A stretch of 27,915 bases of DNA from Phallusia fumigata (Eukaryota > Chordata > Ascidiacea > Phlebobranchia > Ascidiidae): NCBI GenBank assembly GCA_008931825.1, contig QXVZ01015109.1:1-27915 (forward strand), read 5' to 3'. Of the stretch, positions 9,211-19,350 are shown one piece after another (position 1 is the first letter of the stretch; each line of letters opens with the position of its first letter). The notes under the pieces are model-generated. The model was not told the origin of the DNA and did not search any database. It saw only the letters and a program-made list of their open reading frames with translations. The position numbers were made by a program, and so were the translations under genes.

Positions 9211-10558
9211 GTCTGGTATACGCCGCAAACTGTCTAGCTTAGATGGCAGCGCCCTACCACTGATAGTCTAGTACACCTTGCTGTACAACATCGAAGGACG
9301 GGGCCTTTTCAGTACTTTGCGTTTTATCGATCTGGCGTATATTGAAATACATACATGGCCGCCGGCATGTAGGGGGCAAGTAGGGGCACTTACCTCACTC
9401 CTATAATTCCGAAAATGGACTTCATTAGTTATTCGTTTTGTCAAAAATCTAACGAATAATTAAAAATGTGTGTATTACGATGTCCCCTTTTCTGCCGGGC
9501 CCAAGCACATATATCCGTGTGACATGTGACAGGATTGGTTTTATGAAAGTTAAAGTCTAATGGTTCTTTGTGCATTTATTGCGGCTGCTGAAAGATCCTG
9601 TCATTTCTGCAGTCTTGAAGTTGTGATGGTTTGGCATGCTGCTGCAGCGATATTGAAGATATTGTACAATGTTAAGTTTTTCATATTCTGCTCCGAAAAT
9701 TGGCTAAAAGTGCTTTGCTTTTTATAAAAACCCAGTAACTTGTCATAAACTAATTTTAAGTGATACACAACGAAGCCGGATACGTATTTAAACCCTAAAT
9801 CATGACGCTACTTTACTAAATTAATCTGACATTTAATATAAAAATGGATTGTTTGACTGGACTCGTAAATGCCAAATGTCGAAAAATACGTCTGAAAACC
9901 ATTCATGCGAGTTGCAAAAAAACTTTTACACGAAGAAACTTGTAGAATAAAATAAAAGTGTTTGTGTCGAGTGAATGACTATAAGTTACTGCAAAGATTA
10001 ACATGACTCTGATTATCATCGAGGTATTTAGGACAATGGGTTTCAAGTTTTAGAACCGGCTCAAAATGTGTAAAATAACAGCGACATCCTTTCAATGCGA
10101 TTTCTGATAAAACGCCTTGCTGCTTTCCGCGACGTTTAATAAATTAGCAAATTGAACGCAGCATGATCGCCTGAGTTACTATATAAATAATTACATCCGA
10201 GAAAAACATGTTTTGCAGTAATCAGAAAAGTGTGCGGTACAACATTTGTGTATTCATTCCGGGTAAAAAAGGTAATGCACGTATTCACAGGAAAAACTTT
10301 TCACAAGATTTGTCACATCTTTAGGCATTTGAAACAAACAACTTGATACAGTAGAGCGTTCAGCAAATGTTTAAATCGCAATGAAAACTTATTACACCAT
10401 TAAGTAATCTTTCTTTAACTTCAGCAAATATAAAATTTGTATTTGGGGTAAAGGCTGAACGTATTTTGTTTTGTAACCACAAATCGAATACCCAATTTCC
10501 TATAACTTTGGGTATTTTAAACAAAAGCTCAATACAATTAGTTATCTGTTCATTATGA
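9210..10558. other. Intergenic region between gene A flank and gene B 3' end
   Basis: No gene seen. The part from about 9960 matches the 3' flanks of A and C. The 9350-9440 stretch contains short GC-rich phrases (GCCGCCGGCATGTAGGGGGC) that look like repeat debris. Confidence 0.5.
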
Positions 10559-10707
10559 TACAATCATGGTTGACAGGAACCACTCATTTTTATGTCATCA
10601 ATCGCAATGTCACCGTTGAAAAAATTTCCCCTGGTTCCCTCAAACACGAGCTGGTAGGATTCCGTCGAAGAAAATGTTGCGGTTTCCCTGGAATCCCAGC
10701 GGTCACC
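10559..10707 (-). pseudogene. Second version of gene B exon 12 beyond the N gap
   Basis: Near-duplicate of 10860-11007 on the left side of the N run. It reads to the same stop and ends SGSCQP, keeping the cysteine, but has three extra single bases near its 5' end (net in frame), lacks a codon near the end, and has further substitutions. The splice acceptor falls inside the gap. Best explained as the same exon from an overlapping contig end or other haplotype, rather than a second gene. Confidence 0.65.
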
Positions 10708-10859
10708 NNNNNNNNNNNNNNNNNNNNNNNNNNNNNNNNNNNNNNNNNNNNNNNNNNNNNNNNNNNNNNNNNNNNNNNNNNNNNNNNNNNNNNNNNNNNN
10801 NNNNNNNNNNNNNNNNNNNNNNNNNNNNNNNNNNNNNNNNNNNNNNNNNNNNNNNNNNN
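10708..10859. other. Assembly gap (152 N)
   Basis: Run of N between two versions of the last exon of gene B. Real content is unknown and may be zero or negative (overlap). Confidence 0.95.
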
Positions 10860-10863
10860 ACAA

Positions 10864-11006
10864 TCATGGTTGAAAGGAACCACTCTTGATTTTTATGTCG
10901 TCAATCGCAATGTCACCGTTGAAATCATTTCCCACTGTTCCCTCAAACACGAGCTGGTAGGATTCCGTCGAAGAAAATGTTGCGTTTCCCTGAATCCAGC
11001 GGTCAC
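10864..11006 (-). CDS. Gene B exon 12: MAM C-terminus and stop
   Basis: 143 nt, acceptor TGTTACTAG. Encodes [25 protein letters not shown] and [16 protein letters not shown] with TGA. The last conserved MAM cysteine is phenylalanine here (TTT), but is cysteine (TGT) in the other version of the exon across the gap at 10562-10707. Confidence 0.8.
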
Positions 11007-14000
11007 CTAGTAACACAGTTTGATTTGAAATGCTTGATCTAATCCTAACACTTCACGCTATAATTTCCGTATTCGTAGCACATGAATCTTTTGAAAAAAA
11101 GTGAATAAAAGAATTTGCAACATTTTAAAGTAGGTTTTAAGAAATTTTTTTATTTCTACTTGCCTAAAAAACAAAATTCCACGCAAACGGCATAAAATAT
11201 ACACAAAAAGAATTTTGTTTTACCTTGTTCACCGTTTTCGACCCAGATCGTCTCGTTTTGAGAAGTTTTCTTCAAATAAATTTCGAGCGAGTTTATATCA
11301 AAACCCTATGCAAAAACATTTGCGATAATGTCTGTGCAGTATAATAGACACAGCTGCATTCGATTTGTGTTCTTCGCTGGTCGGGATTACAAAATGTTTA
11401 GTTAAGATTAATTTTTTGCCAGTTAATGTTTGTAAGTGCTAACGCTTGTGAAACTGGTATTTTCGTTAAAAACACGAATCAGTGAGACTGTGAAAGAGAC
11501 AAGGTTGTGTGAAATTATTAGTTACACCGTCAAATGCCCTTTCTTGGCAGACGACTGGACTATTTGAATTTGTTAACTTGAAGTCCTGTCTTTAAGTTTA
11601 GTGTGTCTTCCCTCTGGTGCATACTTACACGCATATGGTAGTAAAACTCAAGGCATTGACCTGTAAAAATGTGCATCTGTTAGTTTTGTCTTGCTTTCGA
11701 TGTAATACAAAGGCAGACAATTGTCACTTTAATTAAAATACATTATTACGATCACGTAGTGCCTGGAGGAATATTGTTTGCACCCCCTAAAAGCAATTGC
11801 CCGGGTTGGTGGTCTTGCATAAAGAATCGTTAAATTGCTTCTTAATTGTCTATTGTATTTTCGCAAAAACTCTAATATTAAATCTGGTATCAAACCTAAG
11901 ACAATTTCCAAAACGTTTTCATATTAGCTGTGTATAACTTATAATTCTTTTTTTATCTATTGCACTTGGCTGGTTGCTAGAATAATAGGATATTAATTTA
12001 AAATAGTTTTAATTTTACCACTTGTTGGTGCCAGTGTTTCTGAAACAAGTCTTGCTTTATCACCGTACCTTCTGGGCGAGCTGGTTTCAATGTACGCGTA
12101 GTAGCCTAAAGAAACAAATTAATTCGTTTTCTTTATAATTTATGCGAAATACTTGGACAACTGATTGACATGGTAACAGTTTTTTTCTGATTAGCTAAAT
12201 TTGGAACTGTATTAGCCGTTCGTTGAAAGATAAAAATCATAAACTGTTGCTGCGAGGCATTGTATGAACTTACAAAGGCCCTGGCAAATGTATTTATTCG
12301 TACCTGCGTTTGAAGATCTCATAATGGCGCGCATGTAAGAAAAACGACCTGAATAATACGTTGAAACGCTGCTACGCAAAATACATTTGCCAGAAGAGCA
12401 ATTATTAATTAGAAGACAAAATGACAAATTTAAGTCGTTTCGTTATCCATATATTGGCTGTTTGAACTTTTTATACAAAACTTACCCTCAATGGTTCCTA
12501 GTGTATGATCTACACTTGGTCCGGTACGAATGGACGGGGTGCGCCCTCTGTTTAATGTCCAATTAAAATCCCCGCTCGGATCAAGTTCAAAGTTGCAGAA
12601 ACCACTTTCGAAATCACAGAAGAGTGCTGTGGCAGCAAGGCAAACGAAATAAAACACAGATAAACTTTTTAACATGGATTTAGTAATTTTATCGTCTTGC
12701 TGTGAAATCTTTTCCCGCTGTTTAGGATTTTTGTGTGGCGTCAATAACACACATACTTTGTTGATGCTTATTTGGTTTCAATACCAAACAATTACGAACC
12801 TACACATGTCGGGCCTTCTTTCAACCAGATATCATCACCCAAACATAAATTTGAACTCTCCCCGCAAACAGATCCATTTTCGCAGGCGTAATTAACACGT
12901 TGGCCTTGCACATAAGGACCAGCAGGAGTTACGGTGACGTTAGAACCCGGAGCTTCGCTGCATGCTGTGGATACATAAAAAATGTCAAGTTGGGGCCTGT
13001 TTGTGAATGTCAGTAATGCAAAAAAGCAAACTTGCTTTTTACGTAAACTATCGAATGTGGACAGAAAGGTGACAAGGTTGAATAGAAAAGGATTTAACGA
13101 CTGTATAACACACAACTTGAGTTCGAATGTCAATTGCTCGTTTTCTGTTTTCTCGTTTCAGTGCTTAAATGCCGTGGCAGATGGCATAATTATATGACGC
13201 ATTTACAGGATCATCAACTATGTAAGAGCTACCAGAAATTTAACATTGCAAAGGAAGGCTTGATCCCAAGTTATTTTGTAGTTAATATATATAGAGTAAT
13301 TACAGCAGTGCGTTCAACACGATCACCAATTACGCCCCTCACGTTTTTGCCCCTCATAACTTTGTAACATTGCGCAGCTATCCCCGGCTTGATTTGGTGC
13401 ATAGATTTAGTGTCGCTACCTTTACCAAGCGAAATAAACTCAACTCAACTCAACTCAAAGTATTATCGTCTTAGTTTTGTTGCATTGACTTTATTTTGCT
13501 TTGGTGAACACAATTGCAAAAAACAATCATTTGAAAGGAAATAGCTGTGCAAAGTTGAAACGTGATGTAGCGGGGAAGGGTGAATGTATGGGTATAGAGT
13601 AACTACACAACAGCACTTAGACTAGTCTTTCTCAACCTTTTCTCTCACGCGGCCCAGAAAACCTTTTGAAAAAACCCCATGGCCCACTAGCTCATCCACT
13701 TGGCAAGCTTCCCTCATTTTTTAAGCATTTTTTAAGCCGCTATTACACAAACACACTGATTTGAACTAGTTTGGCGATTTATTGTAATATGAATTTCAGT
13801 GGGAAACTATTCTTGCGGGTGATGATTAGGATCCTGACATTTTAGCTTCGTGGCCCAATTGCAAACTGTCCTGTGGCCCACTGATGGAAAACACAGAGTT
13901 GGGAAGAGGTTGCAAAACTATTTGTCCTTTATGTTTCGGAGGTCACGCAATGTTACTGTGTACCACATAGTTCCAGAAAAGCTAATTTTGATCACATAAA

Positions 14001-16633
14001 TATACTAAATTTTCAGTGTTGAATAATAAAAGTGCATGAACTGAGTAATGTTTCGGTCTAATTTTACCTGACCTTTGACTATTAAGACACACGAGACATC
14101 AAACCAACGGCGGAAATCACCGAACGATTTTTCACTTACTGGTACAAAATCCGCAAGATTTTCGGCAATATTCTTTGTTATCATCTGTGTAGATTGGATT
14201 ATTGCAGTAGCCGAACTCGACGTTATCTGAGCAGTTTTGATGGTCCACGCATTCTTCAAAAGGAAAACAGTGTTACCTTTCACGACTCATGCAATAATCG
14301 TGATTGGGAAATGAAAAATGTCGTGAAACACGTCGAAAATTCATTGCATAAATATCTTTGTGTATATTATAACTTGTTTGAAGTCTTATGTATGCAAGTT
14401 TAAGTTTTAATAAAAAAATACAATCCACACGTGGTGTATATCCGGCTGAAATCGGCACGACTTGTTTTGCAAAATCTGACATTGAATCTGCCCCTATGGC
14501 AGATTTTAGAAGTCGTGATTTCCCGGGAAGAAAAACGAAATCCCGGGAAATTTTCCAGAAAAAAACGAAACAATTCATAGTCAGCACTTAATTCCCTGGT
14601 TAAAGTATTACCTTGATAGCAAACTGGAGCCGGATCCGACCAAACTCCTTCAGTGCACGTGTTAGTTTCTGATCCTTCCAATACACGCCGCGGATTGCAT
14701 TGATACGTCACAGTGCTGCCAGTCGCGTAGTCCCTTCTTTCCGGGTTAACTCCGTCCTTTGCAATCATGGGAGGTGGACCGCATGCATCAGCTACGTAAA
14801 AAATCGTTTAGTTTTTCTTCACTTGACTGAATAACGACGCATAACAAGGTTCGGCAACTTTTTAAACGCAGTGAGCCGGTTTGAAAGTTATGCCGACCAT
14901 TGCACTGGGACAACCGAAATGAATCAAAACAAACCAATATTGTAGATTTTTGGGCCAAACTTACTGCTCATGCAAAAGCATATAATGGAAATAAGTGAGT
15001 GAACGCTTCATAGTTGTCGTTTAAGTTTCTGAGCGTTTTGAGATAGAGGTTTTACCACGTTCCCTATTTTTACTGCATAGAAAGCTGATAAATTTTCACA
15101 AACGTGGAGGGTTAATAGCAAAAAACGATTGATAAAAACACACAGTTAGACAGATGTTGTGTGTGCAGATAGTTGTAACAAGCTATCACTAATGATAGAT
15201 GAAGGTTGTTGTCAATGTGCTTACATGTATCGCATGTAGGAAGGTTATTAACAGTCCAAACGAGTGAAGATCCGACAGGCAAGCAAGTGACCACATTGTT
15301 GCCGATGGTTACAGCAGATTTGTTGATGCACTCATACGTGATCACATCTCTAGCCTTGTAAGGCCCATCCGGAGTGATGGAAAGGGATGGATGGGTTGGA
15401 GGACTCGGACATTCTGAAAATAAAACAGAAATTGATGTTAATAGAATTAAAAATCGTTTTTATTCTGATTTGGTTATAATTACGTTGGCGACATCATATA
15501 GGGCTTTACTGAGACGAAGCCAAGCTAATTAAGTGTCATTTCAGGAAAAAGGTAAGATACTTTGTCGCATAGGAACCAGCAAGCTTGGGAGGGTAAGACA
15601 CTTTCGCTGCAAGTGATGTAAAGTATGATTTTTATTATTTCACGCAGGGTGCCAGCAAGCTGGGGCTTCAACATGTTCAAACACATGGTGGAAATTGTTT
15701 CTAATCAACATACTTGGTTCGCATGTAGGTGCTGTATCTACAGTCCAAGATCCATTGATCAAGCAGGTGTTGGAATCGGCTCCTACCAAAACGAAATCGG
15801 AGTCGCACATATACGTCACAGTGACGCCTGCATTGTGGGTCGTTCCGCTTGGTTGGTTAGTGCCATTAGTTGCTATGGTTGGCAAGCTGGTGCATGGGGT
15901 GTCTGACAGAAAAATTTACGTTGTTTAGTTGACTATAACGTAAAGATTTTACACGTAAAGTTTTGAAAGGGAGACAATAATAAACCACGAGAAGCAATCG
16001 ATATAATTGACTGCACGTTGCTTCACATGAAACCCGCTTCGGGCTTCTTAAGCTGTGCATTTAAATCGTCAAATAATCGAAAAAACCTGCAAGTAATTCG
16101 AAAACTTACCATCGCAAATCACCGGGTTGCAGGTTTTGTAGCAAACCTCCATAACATTGCTTTGGACGCAGAATCCTTGGTCAGAGTAAAGCATACAAAC
16201 GCTTTGCGGCAAGACATCTTCACATTCTGTGGAAGCTATTGTCATACAAAACAAATTGGATGTGTGAATTGCCAAAGAAAGATCAAAGCAAAAAAACTGA
16301 TTACACCTAAATGTTGAGTGCTAGGTAATTTGGCAAACGGAAGTGAAAACCAACCCCCGAGATTAATACAATGGCATTGTTAGGGAAAATAAAATTTTAG
16401 TTGTCGAAATATTAAAAATTATCACTTTTTCGTGAAAAACATGCTTAAAAATATATTTTCAAAAAAGTAATTGCACAATAATTTGTCTTTTTGAGGCCAT
16501 TAAAAATGTTTAGCTCCATGTCCAATAAATTAAAACGTTTTAAATATAACGTCACTGACTCTGACGTAGAATACGGACCTTGGCCTTGGCCGACCCACAA
16601 GCAGAACAGGAAAACAACAAGAGTGATCTTCAT
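10864..16633 (-). CDS. Gene B: tandem paralogue of gene A, 12 exons
   Basis: Joining 16579-16633, 16110-16226, 15714-15902, 15225-15413, 14612-14791, 14140-14253, 12800-12964, 12486-12626, 12019-12105, 11629-11660, 11224-11305 and 10864-11006 gives 1494 nt, 497 aa plus stop. Architecture and phases match gene A exon for exon; only exons 7 and 11 are three bases shorter. Domains: signal peptide, ShKT, three CCP, ShKT, CCP, MAM, with no membrane anchor. The first ShKT and CCP are nearly identical to A, while the second CCP and parts of MAM have diverged, so the copies may bind different partners (inference). The 3' exon lies next to a 152-base N gap with a second version on the far side, so the exact C-terminus is uncertain. 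Confidence 0.87.
11224..11305 (-). CDS. Gene B exon 11: MAM domain, fourth part
   Basis: 82 nt, phase 0 to 1, acceptor TTTTTGCATAG, donor CAAG|GTAAAA. Encodes [15 protein letters not shown] and [11 protein letters not shown]. One codon shorter than in gene A. Confidence 0.86.
11629..11660 (-). CDS. Gene B exon 10: MAM micro-exon
   Basis: 32 nt, phase 1 to 0, acceptor ATTTTTACAG, donor CGT|GTAAGT. Encodes [11 protein letters not shown], equivalent to [11 protein letters not shown] in gene A. Confidence 0.86.
12019..12105 (-). CDS. Gene B exon 9: MAM domain, second part
   Basis: 87 nt, phase 1-1, acceptor GTTTCTTTAG, donor AGTG|GTAAAA. Encodes [20 protein letters not shown] and ends LAPTSG. 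Confidence 0.88.
12486..12626 (-). CDS. Gene B exon 8: MAM domain, N-terminal part
   Basis: 141 nt, phase 1-1, acceptor TGCTGCCACAG, donor GAGG|GTAAGT. Encodes [28 protein letters not shown] and [13 protein letters not shown], the start of a MAM domain. Confidence 0.89.
12800..12964 (-). CDS. Gene B exon 7: CCP/sushi domain 4 with an extra cysteine
   Basis: 165 nt, phase 1-1, acceptor GTATCCACAG, donor GTAG|GTTCGT. Encodes [36 protein letters not shown] and GPTCVG. A fifth cysteine occurs in GSVCGESS, where gene A has GSVAVESS; an unpaired cysteine could allow a disulfide to a partner (inference). Confidence 0.86.
13290..13460 (+). mobile_element. Retroelement-like 3' tail with CAACT repeats
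   Basis: The sequence GTCGCTACCTTTACCAAGCG, followed by AATAAACTCAACTCAACTC at about 13433-13451, looks like the 3' end of a dispersed element ending in a short tandem repeat with a poly(A)-like signal. A similar GTAGCGACAC phrase occurs near 19711. Family unknown. Confidence 0.35.
13622..13921. mobile_element. Probable hAT-like MITE in intron 6 of gene B
   Basis: About 300 bases. The left end TAGTCTTTCTCAACCTTTTC and the right end, read in reverse as TAGTTTTGCAACCTCTTCCC, form an imperfect inverted pair. The internal GCGGCCCAG and GTGGCCCACTG phrases resemble MITEs with TTCTCAACCTTTT ends. No clear target duplication. Confidence 0.5.
14140..14253 (-). CDS. Gene B exon 6: ShKT domain 2
   Basis: 114 nt, phase 1-1, acceptor CCTTTTGAAG, donor ACCA|GTAAGT. 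Encodes [17 protein letters not shown] to [11 protein letters not shown], six cysteines. The intron that follows (12965-14139) is the longest in the gene and holds transposon-like sequence. Confidence 0.86.
14612..14791 (-). CDS. Gene B exon 5: CCP/sushi domain 3
   Basis: 180 nt, phase 1-1, acceptor TTTTTTACGTAG, donor CAAG|GTAATA. Encodes [35 protein letters not shown] and APVCYQG. Four cysteines and W are intact. Confidence 0.86.
15225..15413 (-). CDS. Gene B exon 4: CCP/sushi domain 2
   Basis: 189 nt, phase 1-1, acceptor TTTTCAG, donor ACAT|GTAAGC. Encodes [33 protein letters not shown] and LPTCDTC with the W in LVWTV. Most diverged of the sushi exons relative to A, while keeping every structural cysteine. 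Confidence 0.85.
15714..15902 (-). CDS. Gene B exon 3: CCP/sushi domain 1
   Basis: 189 nt, phase 1-1, acceptor TTCTGTCAG, donor CCAA|GTATGT. Carries [23 protein letters not shown] and APTCEP. Only about 6 residues differ from gene A. Confidence 0.87.
16110..16226 (-). CDS. Gene B exon 2: ShKT domain 1
   Basis: 117 nt, phase 1-1, acceptor CTTCCACAG, donor GATG|GTAAGT. Encodes [16 protein letters not shown] to CNPVICDG with all six ShKT cysteines. The adjoining intron 2 sequence is also strongly conserved with gene A. Confidence 0.85.
16579..16633 (-). CDS. Gene B exon 1: start codon and signal peptide
   Basis: ATG at 16633, reading [18 protein letters not shown], a strongly hydrophobic secretory signal. 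Donor CAAG|GTCCGT, phase 1, is at the same place as in gene A. Without splicing the frame runs on into non-conserved sequence. Confidence 0.83.
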
Positions 16634-16664
16634 ATTAATCTTATATAACTTGAACCTCAACTAG

Positions 16665-16684
16665 AAGTAAAAATATCTACAAAT
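16665..16684 (-). promoter_or_regulatory. Conserved block just upstream of gene B start
   Basis: Same 20-base block as at 8004-8023, about 30-50 bases before the ATG at 16633. Confidence 0.45.
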
Positions 16685-16739
16685 CCTAATGCGGATCGTC
16701 AAACAACGAAATTAAACAACTATTGGGTGTGTGTTATCG

Positions 16740-17690
16740 CTCTGCAAGCAACAGAAACTGAATTAAACAGAAAGCTACTGCAACGTTACCTGTGCTTTTG
16801 TTAGATAAACCCGTTTAATAAACCCGTACAAGATTGCGTCACACACCGAACTCAGACAATTATTTTAAGGTTTTCTACAATTTTCTTTTAAAACTCGCAA
16901 CTATAGGGTTGACAACTCTGTTGAGCTACAATAAAGGACATAAATTTTATTACATTTTAAAGATTTTTAATATTACTTTTAAGATCTATTGATGACACAA
17001 AATATTGTCGCTACCTTTATAAATTTTCTCACATAGATTTCTTTTGTAACAAATTACGTCTCGGTTTGCTGAATGCCTCACCACTATCTTGTTGTATAAT
17101 ATGCTAAATTTGTGTTGGTCCTTCGAGCTTCAGTTAAAAATTTAACCACAATCAAAGCGAATTTAAAATAAAAGACAAATAGCGGTATTTCAAATCTCAA
17201 TAAAGAAAAAGGACAAATAAAGCTGAATAAAGGATTGTCCTTTGACTGTTGGCAGCCCCACTCGCAACACACAACCAAGTGTTGTAAAATCCAGGATCGT
17301 ACTGCAACAAACGCCACCTCAGCAGCGGTGTGTCACAATGATAGTTTCTGATTGGTCAAAAACATCCGCATTGCGGAACATTGTTTCGACCGAACAATCG
17401 CTGGTGGGTTTCCGGTATTCACGTCAGCATTGTTCTGCAGCGCGCTCCGCGATTATGACGAATAATATATCCGGCGACTGCAGGGGTCGTGAATAGGTCG
17501 TGGCTTGTCGACCTATTTTAAGATAGAGATTTGGTTGAAAAGTAATAGAATGTGACGTGTTAGCATCCCTAAAAATCCTTTTACAACTTTTTTGGTACGA
17601 CGAAGATTTAAACACTTTATAACATCTTAACCGCAAGTTTGTATTTGATCTACATATGATAGCGCGTGCATACCTCTGCGTTTTTTGCTA
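16740..17690 (-). promoter_or_regulatory. 5' flank block of gene B
   Basis: 16740-16805 and about 17262-17690 together match the left-edge flank (38-530), but are separated here by about 450 bases of unrelated AT-rich sequence, so an insertion is inferred. The minus strand carries GACCAATCAGA at 17347-17357, a CCAAT box shared with the gene A flank. No gene seen. Confidence 0.5.
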
Positions 17691-18729
17691 GCCGCGCCAC
17701 CAACCATGTGTAGTTCAGGTGGCACAGCTCCTACCACTAATAGTTTGCTGTTTTCGTGTTTAGTCCAACTACCAGCCACATAAACGTATTTCAGCGGAAG
17801 ATTGCTTGAACAACCGTCCCTGGGCTGTATTTCGCGTTTTATCAGTATGAAGTATTGCGTGGCAGGATTTGGTTACTTGAAGCCAAAATTAGACGGTTCT
17901 CTTGGAACATTTTACGGTTTCTGGACGATCCTGTCGTTCTACAATTGTCTTATTCTGTTATTCTGTTTATGATTTTAATGTGTCAAGTGAGTGACTATCT
18001 AACTGCGAAAGGCAAAAATTAGTCTGATCATTATCATCAAGGTAATCAGGACAGTGGGTTTAAAGTTTTGGCACAAACTTGTTCTAAGAACTGTGCAAAA
18101 TAGATCAATGACAGAAAATCTAAATCATTTAAAAGCGATTGGTAAAAATCCCCACCAGCTGCCACAACGTCGTAATTTCAGCCAAGTAAAATTGGTTTTG
18201 CAATAAGCAGAAAAATGGATGGTACAACAGTACTGTATTCTCTCTGGATAAAAAAGTACCTAAAGTCATGCACATTTTAATAGGAAGCAAATTTTAACCA
18301 TTTTGTTACAATTTTTGACATTTGAAATGAACAACTTGATGTATACATCGCTCAACAAATGTTCGATATGTAATTGAAATTTAAAAGACCATTAACTGTT
18401 TCAGGGTTTGGTAAAACCAAAATATATTTCAGAGTGAAGGCTAAACGTATATTGAGTGGTAAACACAATACGATTAGCTAAACATTTCAAAACGTTTTCA
18501 TCATGTTCGGGCAAACTGTATTTTGAACTTTAACTTTGGCGCTGCAGTTGTCTGACGTATAATTATTTTGTGTACACAAGTTATAGTCACAAATGACAAA
18601 AAATTAATCTATAGCCAAGAACACTAAAAGGTGCGGTATAGTGACGTGGTACGCCTTTCGTAACGTGTTACGTGGTACGCACAACTTAATACGTACGGTG
18701 CCGTACTGACATTACTAATTCTGACACAA
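17690..18729. other. Duplicated 3' flank of gene C remnant
   Basis: No gene seen. From about 17980 it matches the 3' flanks of genes A and B, extending the tandem unit. Confidence 0.5.
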
Positions 18730-19187
18730 TCAAGGTTGACAGGAACCGCTCTTGATTGTGATGTCATCAATCGCTATGTCGCTATGGATGTCGCTTCCCC
18801 TGGTTCCCTCAGACACAACTTGGTAGGATTCCGTCGAAGAAAATGTTGCGCTGTCCGTTATCCAAGCTTTACCTGCAAAACAGTTGTATTCAACGTGCTA
18901 TGCCTGATTTTGTTAAACATTTATAGCCGATTTAAATCTTTCAAACATTAAGATTTTCCTCAAAGAAGCTTGGGTAACTGAAGGTTACAAATCTTTTAGA
19001 AAAACATACAAGATTTTGTTAAAACGACTTTACTTTTCTTCAAAACGAATTGCCTTAAACTGTTGACAGTTGTATATCAGGGGACATACAGCTCTATATG
19101 CGTCAATACCTTGCTGACCCACTCGATCTCCTCGCTGGGCAGAGAAGTTTTCATCAAAAATATTTTCAGGGTGTGGATGACATGGCC
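18730..19187 (-). pseudogene. Gene C: truncated 3' remnant of a third paralogue
   Basis: Two MAM exon equivalents survive: 19110-19187 ([17 protein letters not shown]..) and 18730-18872 ([15 protein letters not shown].. SGSCQP, TGA). The last exon keeps the 143-nt length and a good acceptor TTTTGCAG. The upstream exon is 78 nt instead of 85 because of a net 7-base deletion near its donor, so joining the two shifts the frame. The micro-exon and all upstream domains are absent to at least 21000. It sits in the expected place for the next tandem unit. Decayed duplicate; an unusual functional product is unlikely. Confidence 0.8.
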
Positions 19188-19239
19188 CTTTCGATTGATA
19201 GTAAAAGTTTGTATAGGTCCCGAAAACGTTTTGTTTTCA

Positions 19240-19350
19240 TTGTAAAACCTGCCATCAACATCCTTGCATTGTCAATTGAAATATTCTGTAAAATACATTC
19301 TTACATACAACTGTGGGACGTGTAGCTCCAGTCTTATCATTTGGGGCATA
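19240..19350. repeat. Segment shared with intron 9 of gene A; right limit of the tandem array
   Basis: GCCATCAACA.., TGTAAAATACATTCTTAC and GTGTAGCTCCAGTCTT match 3247-3345 (and the copy at 3474-3572), which lies upstream of exon 10 in gene A. Here it is only about 70 bases from the exon 11 equivalent, so exon 10 has been deleted. Homology fades after about 19350. Confidence 0.55.

Noticed and set aside
10555..11010. 151-codon plus-strand frame through the N run
   Set aside because: It is the antisense shadow of the two versions of gene B exon 12, with unknown residues in the gap.
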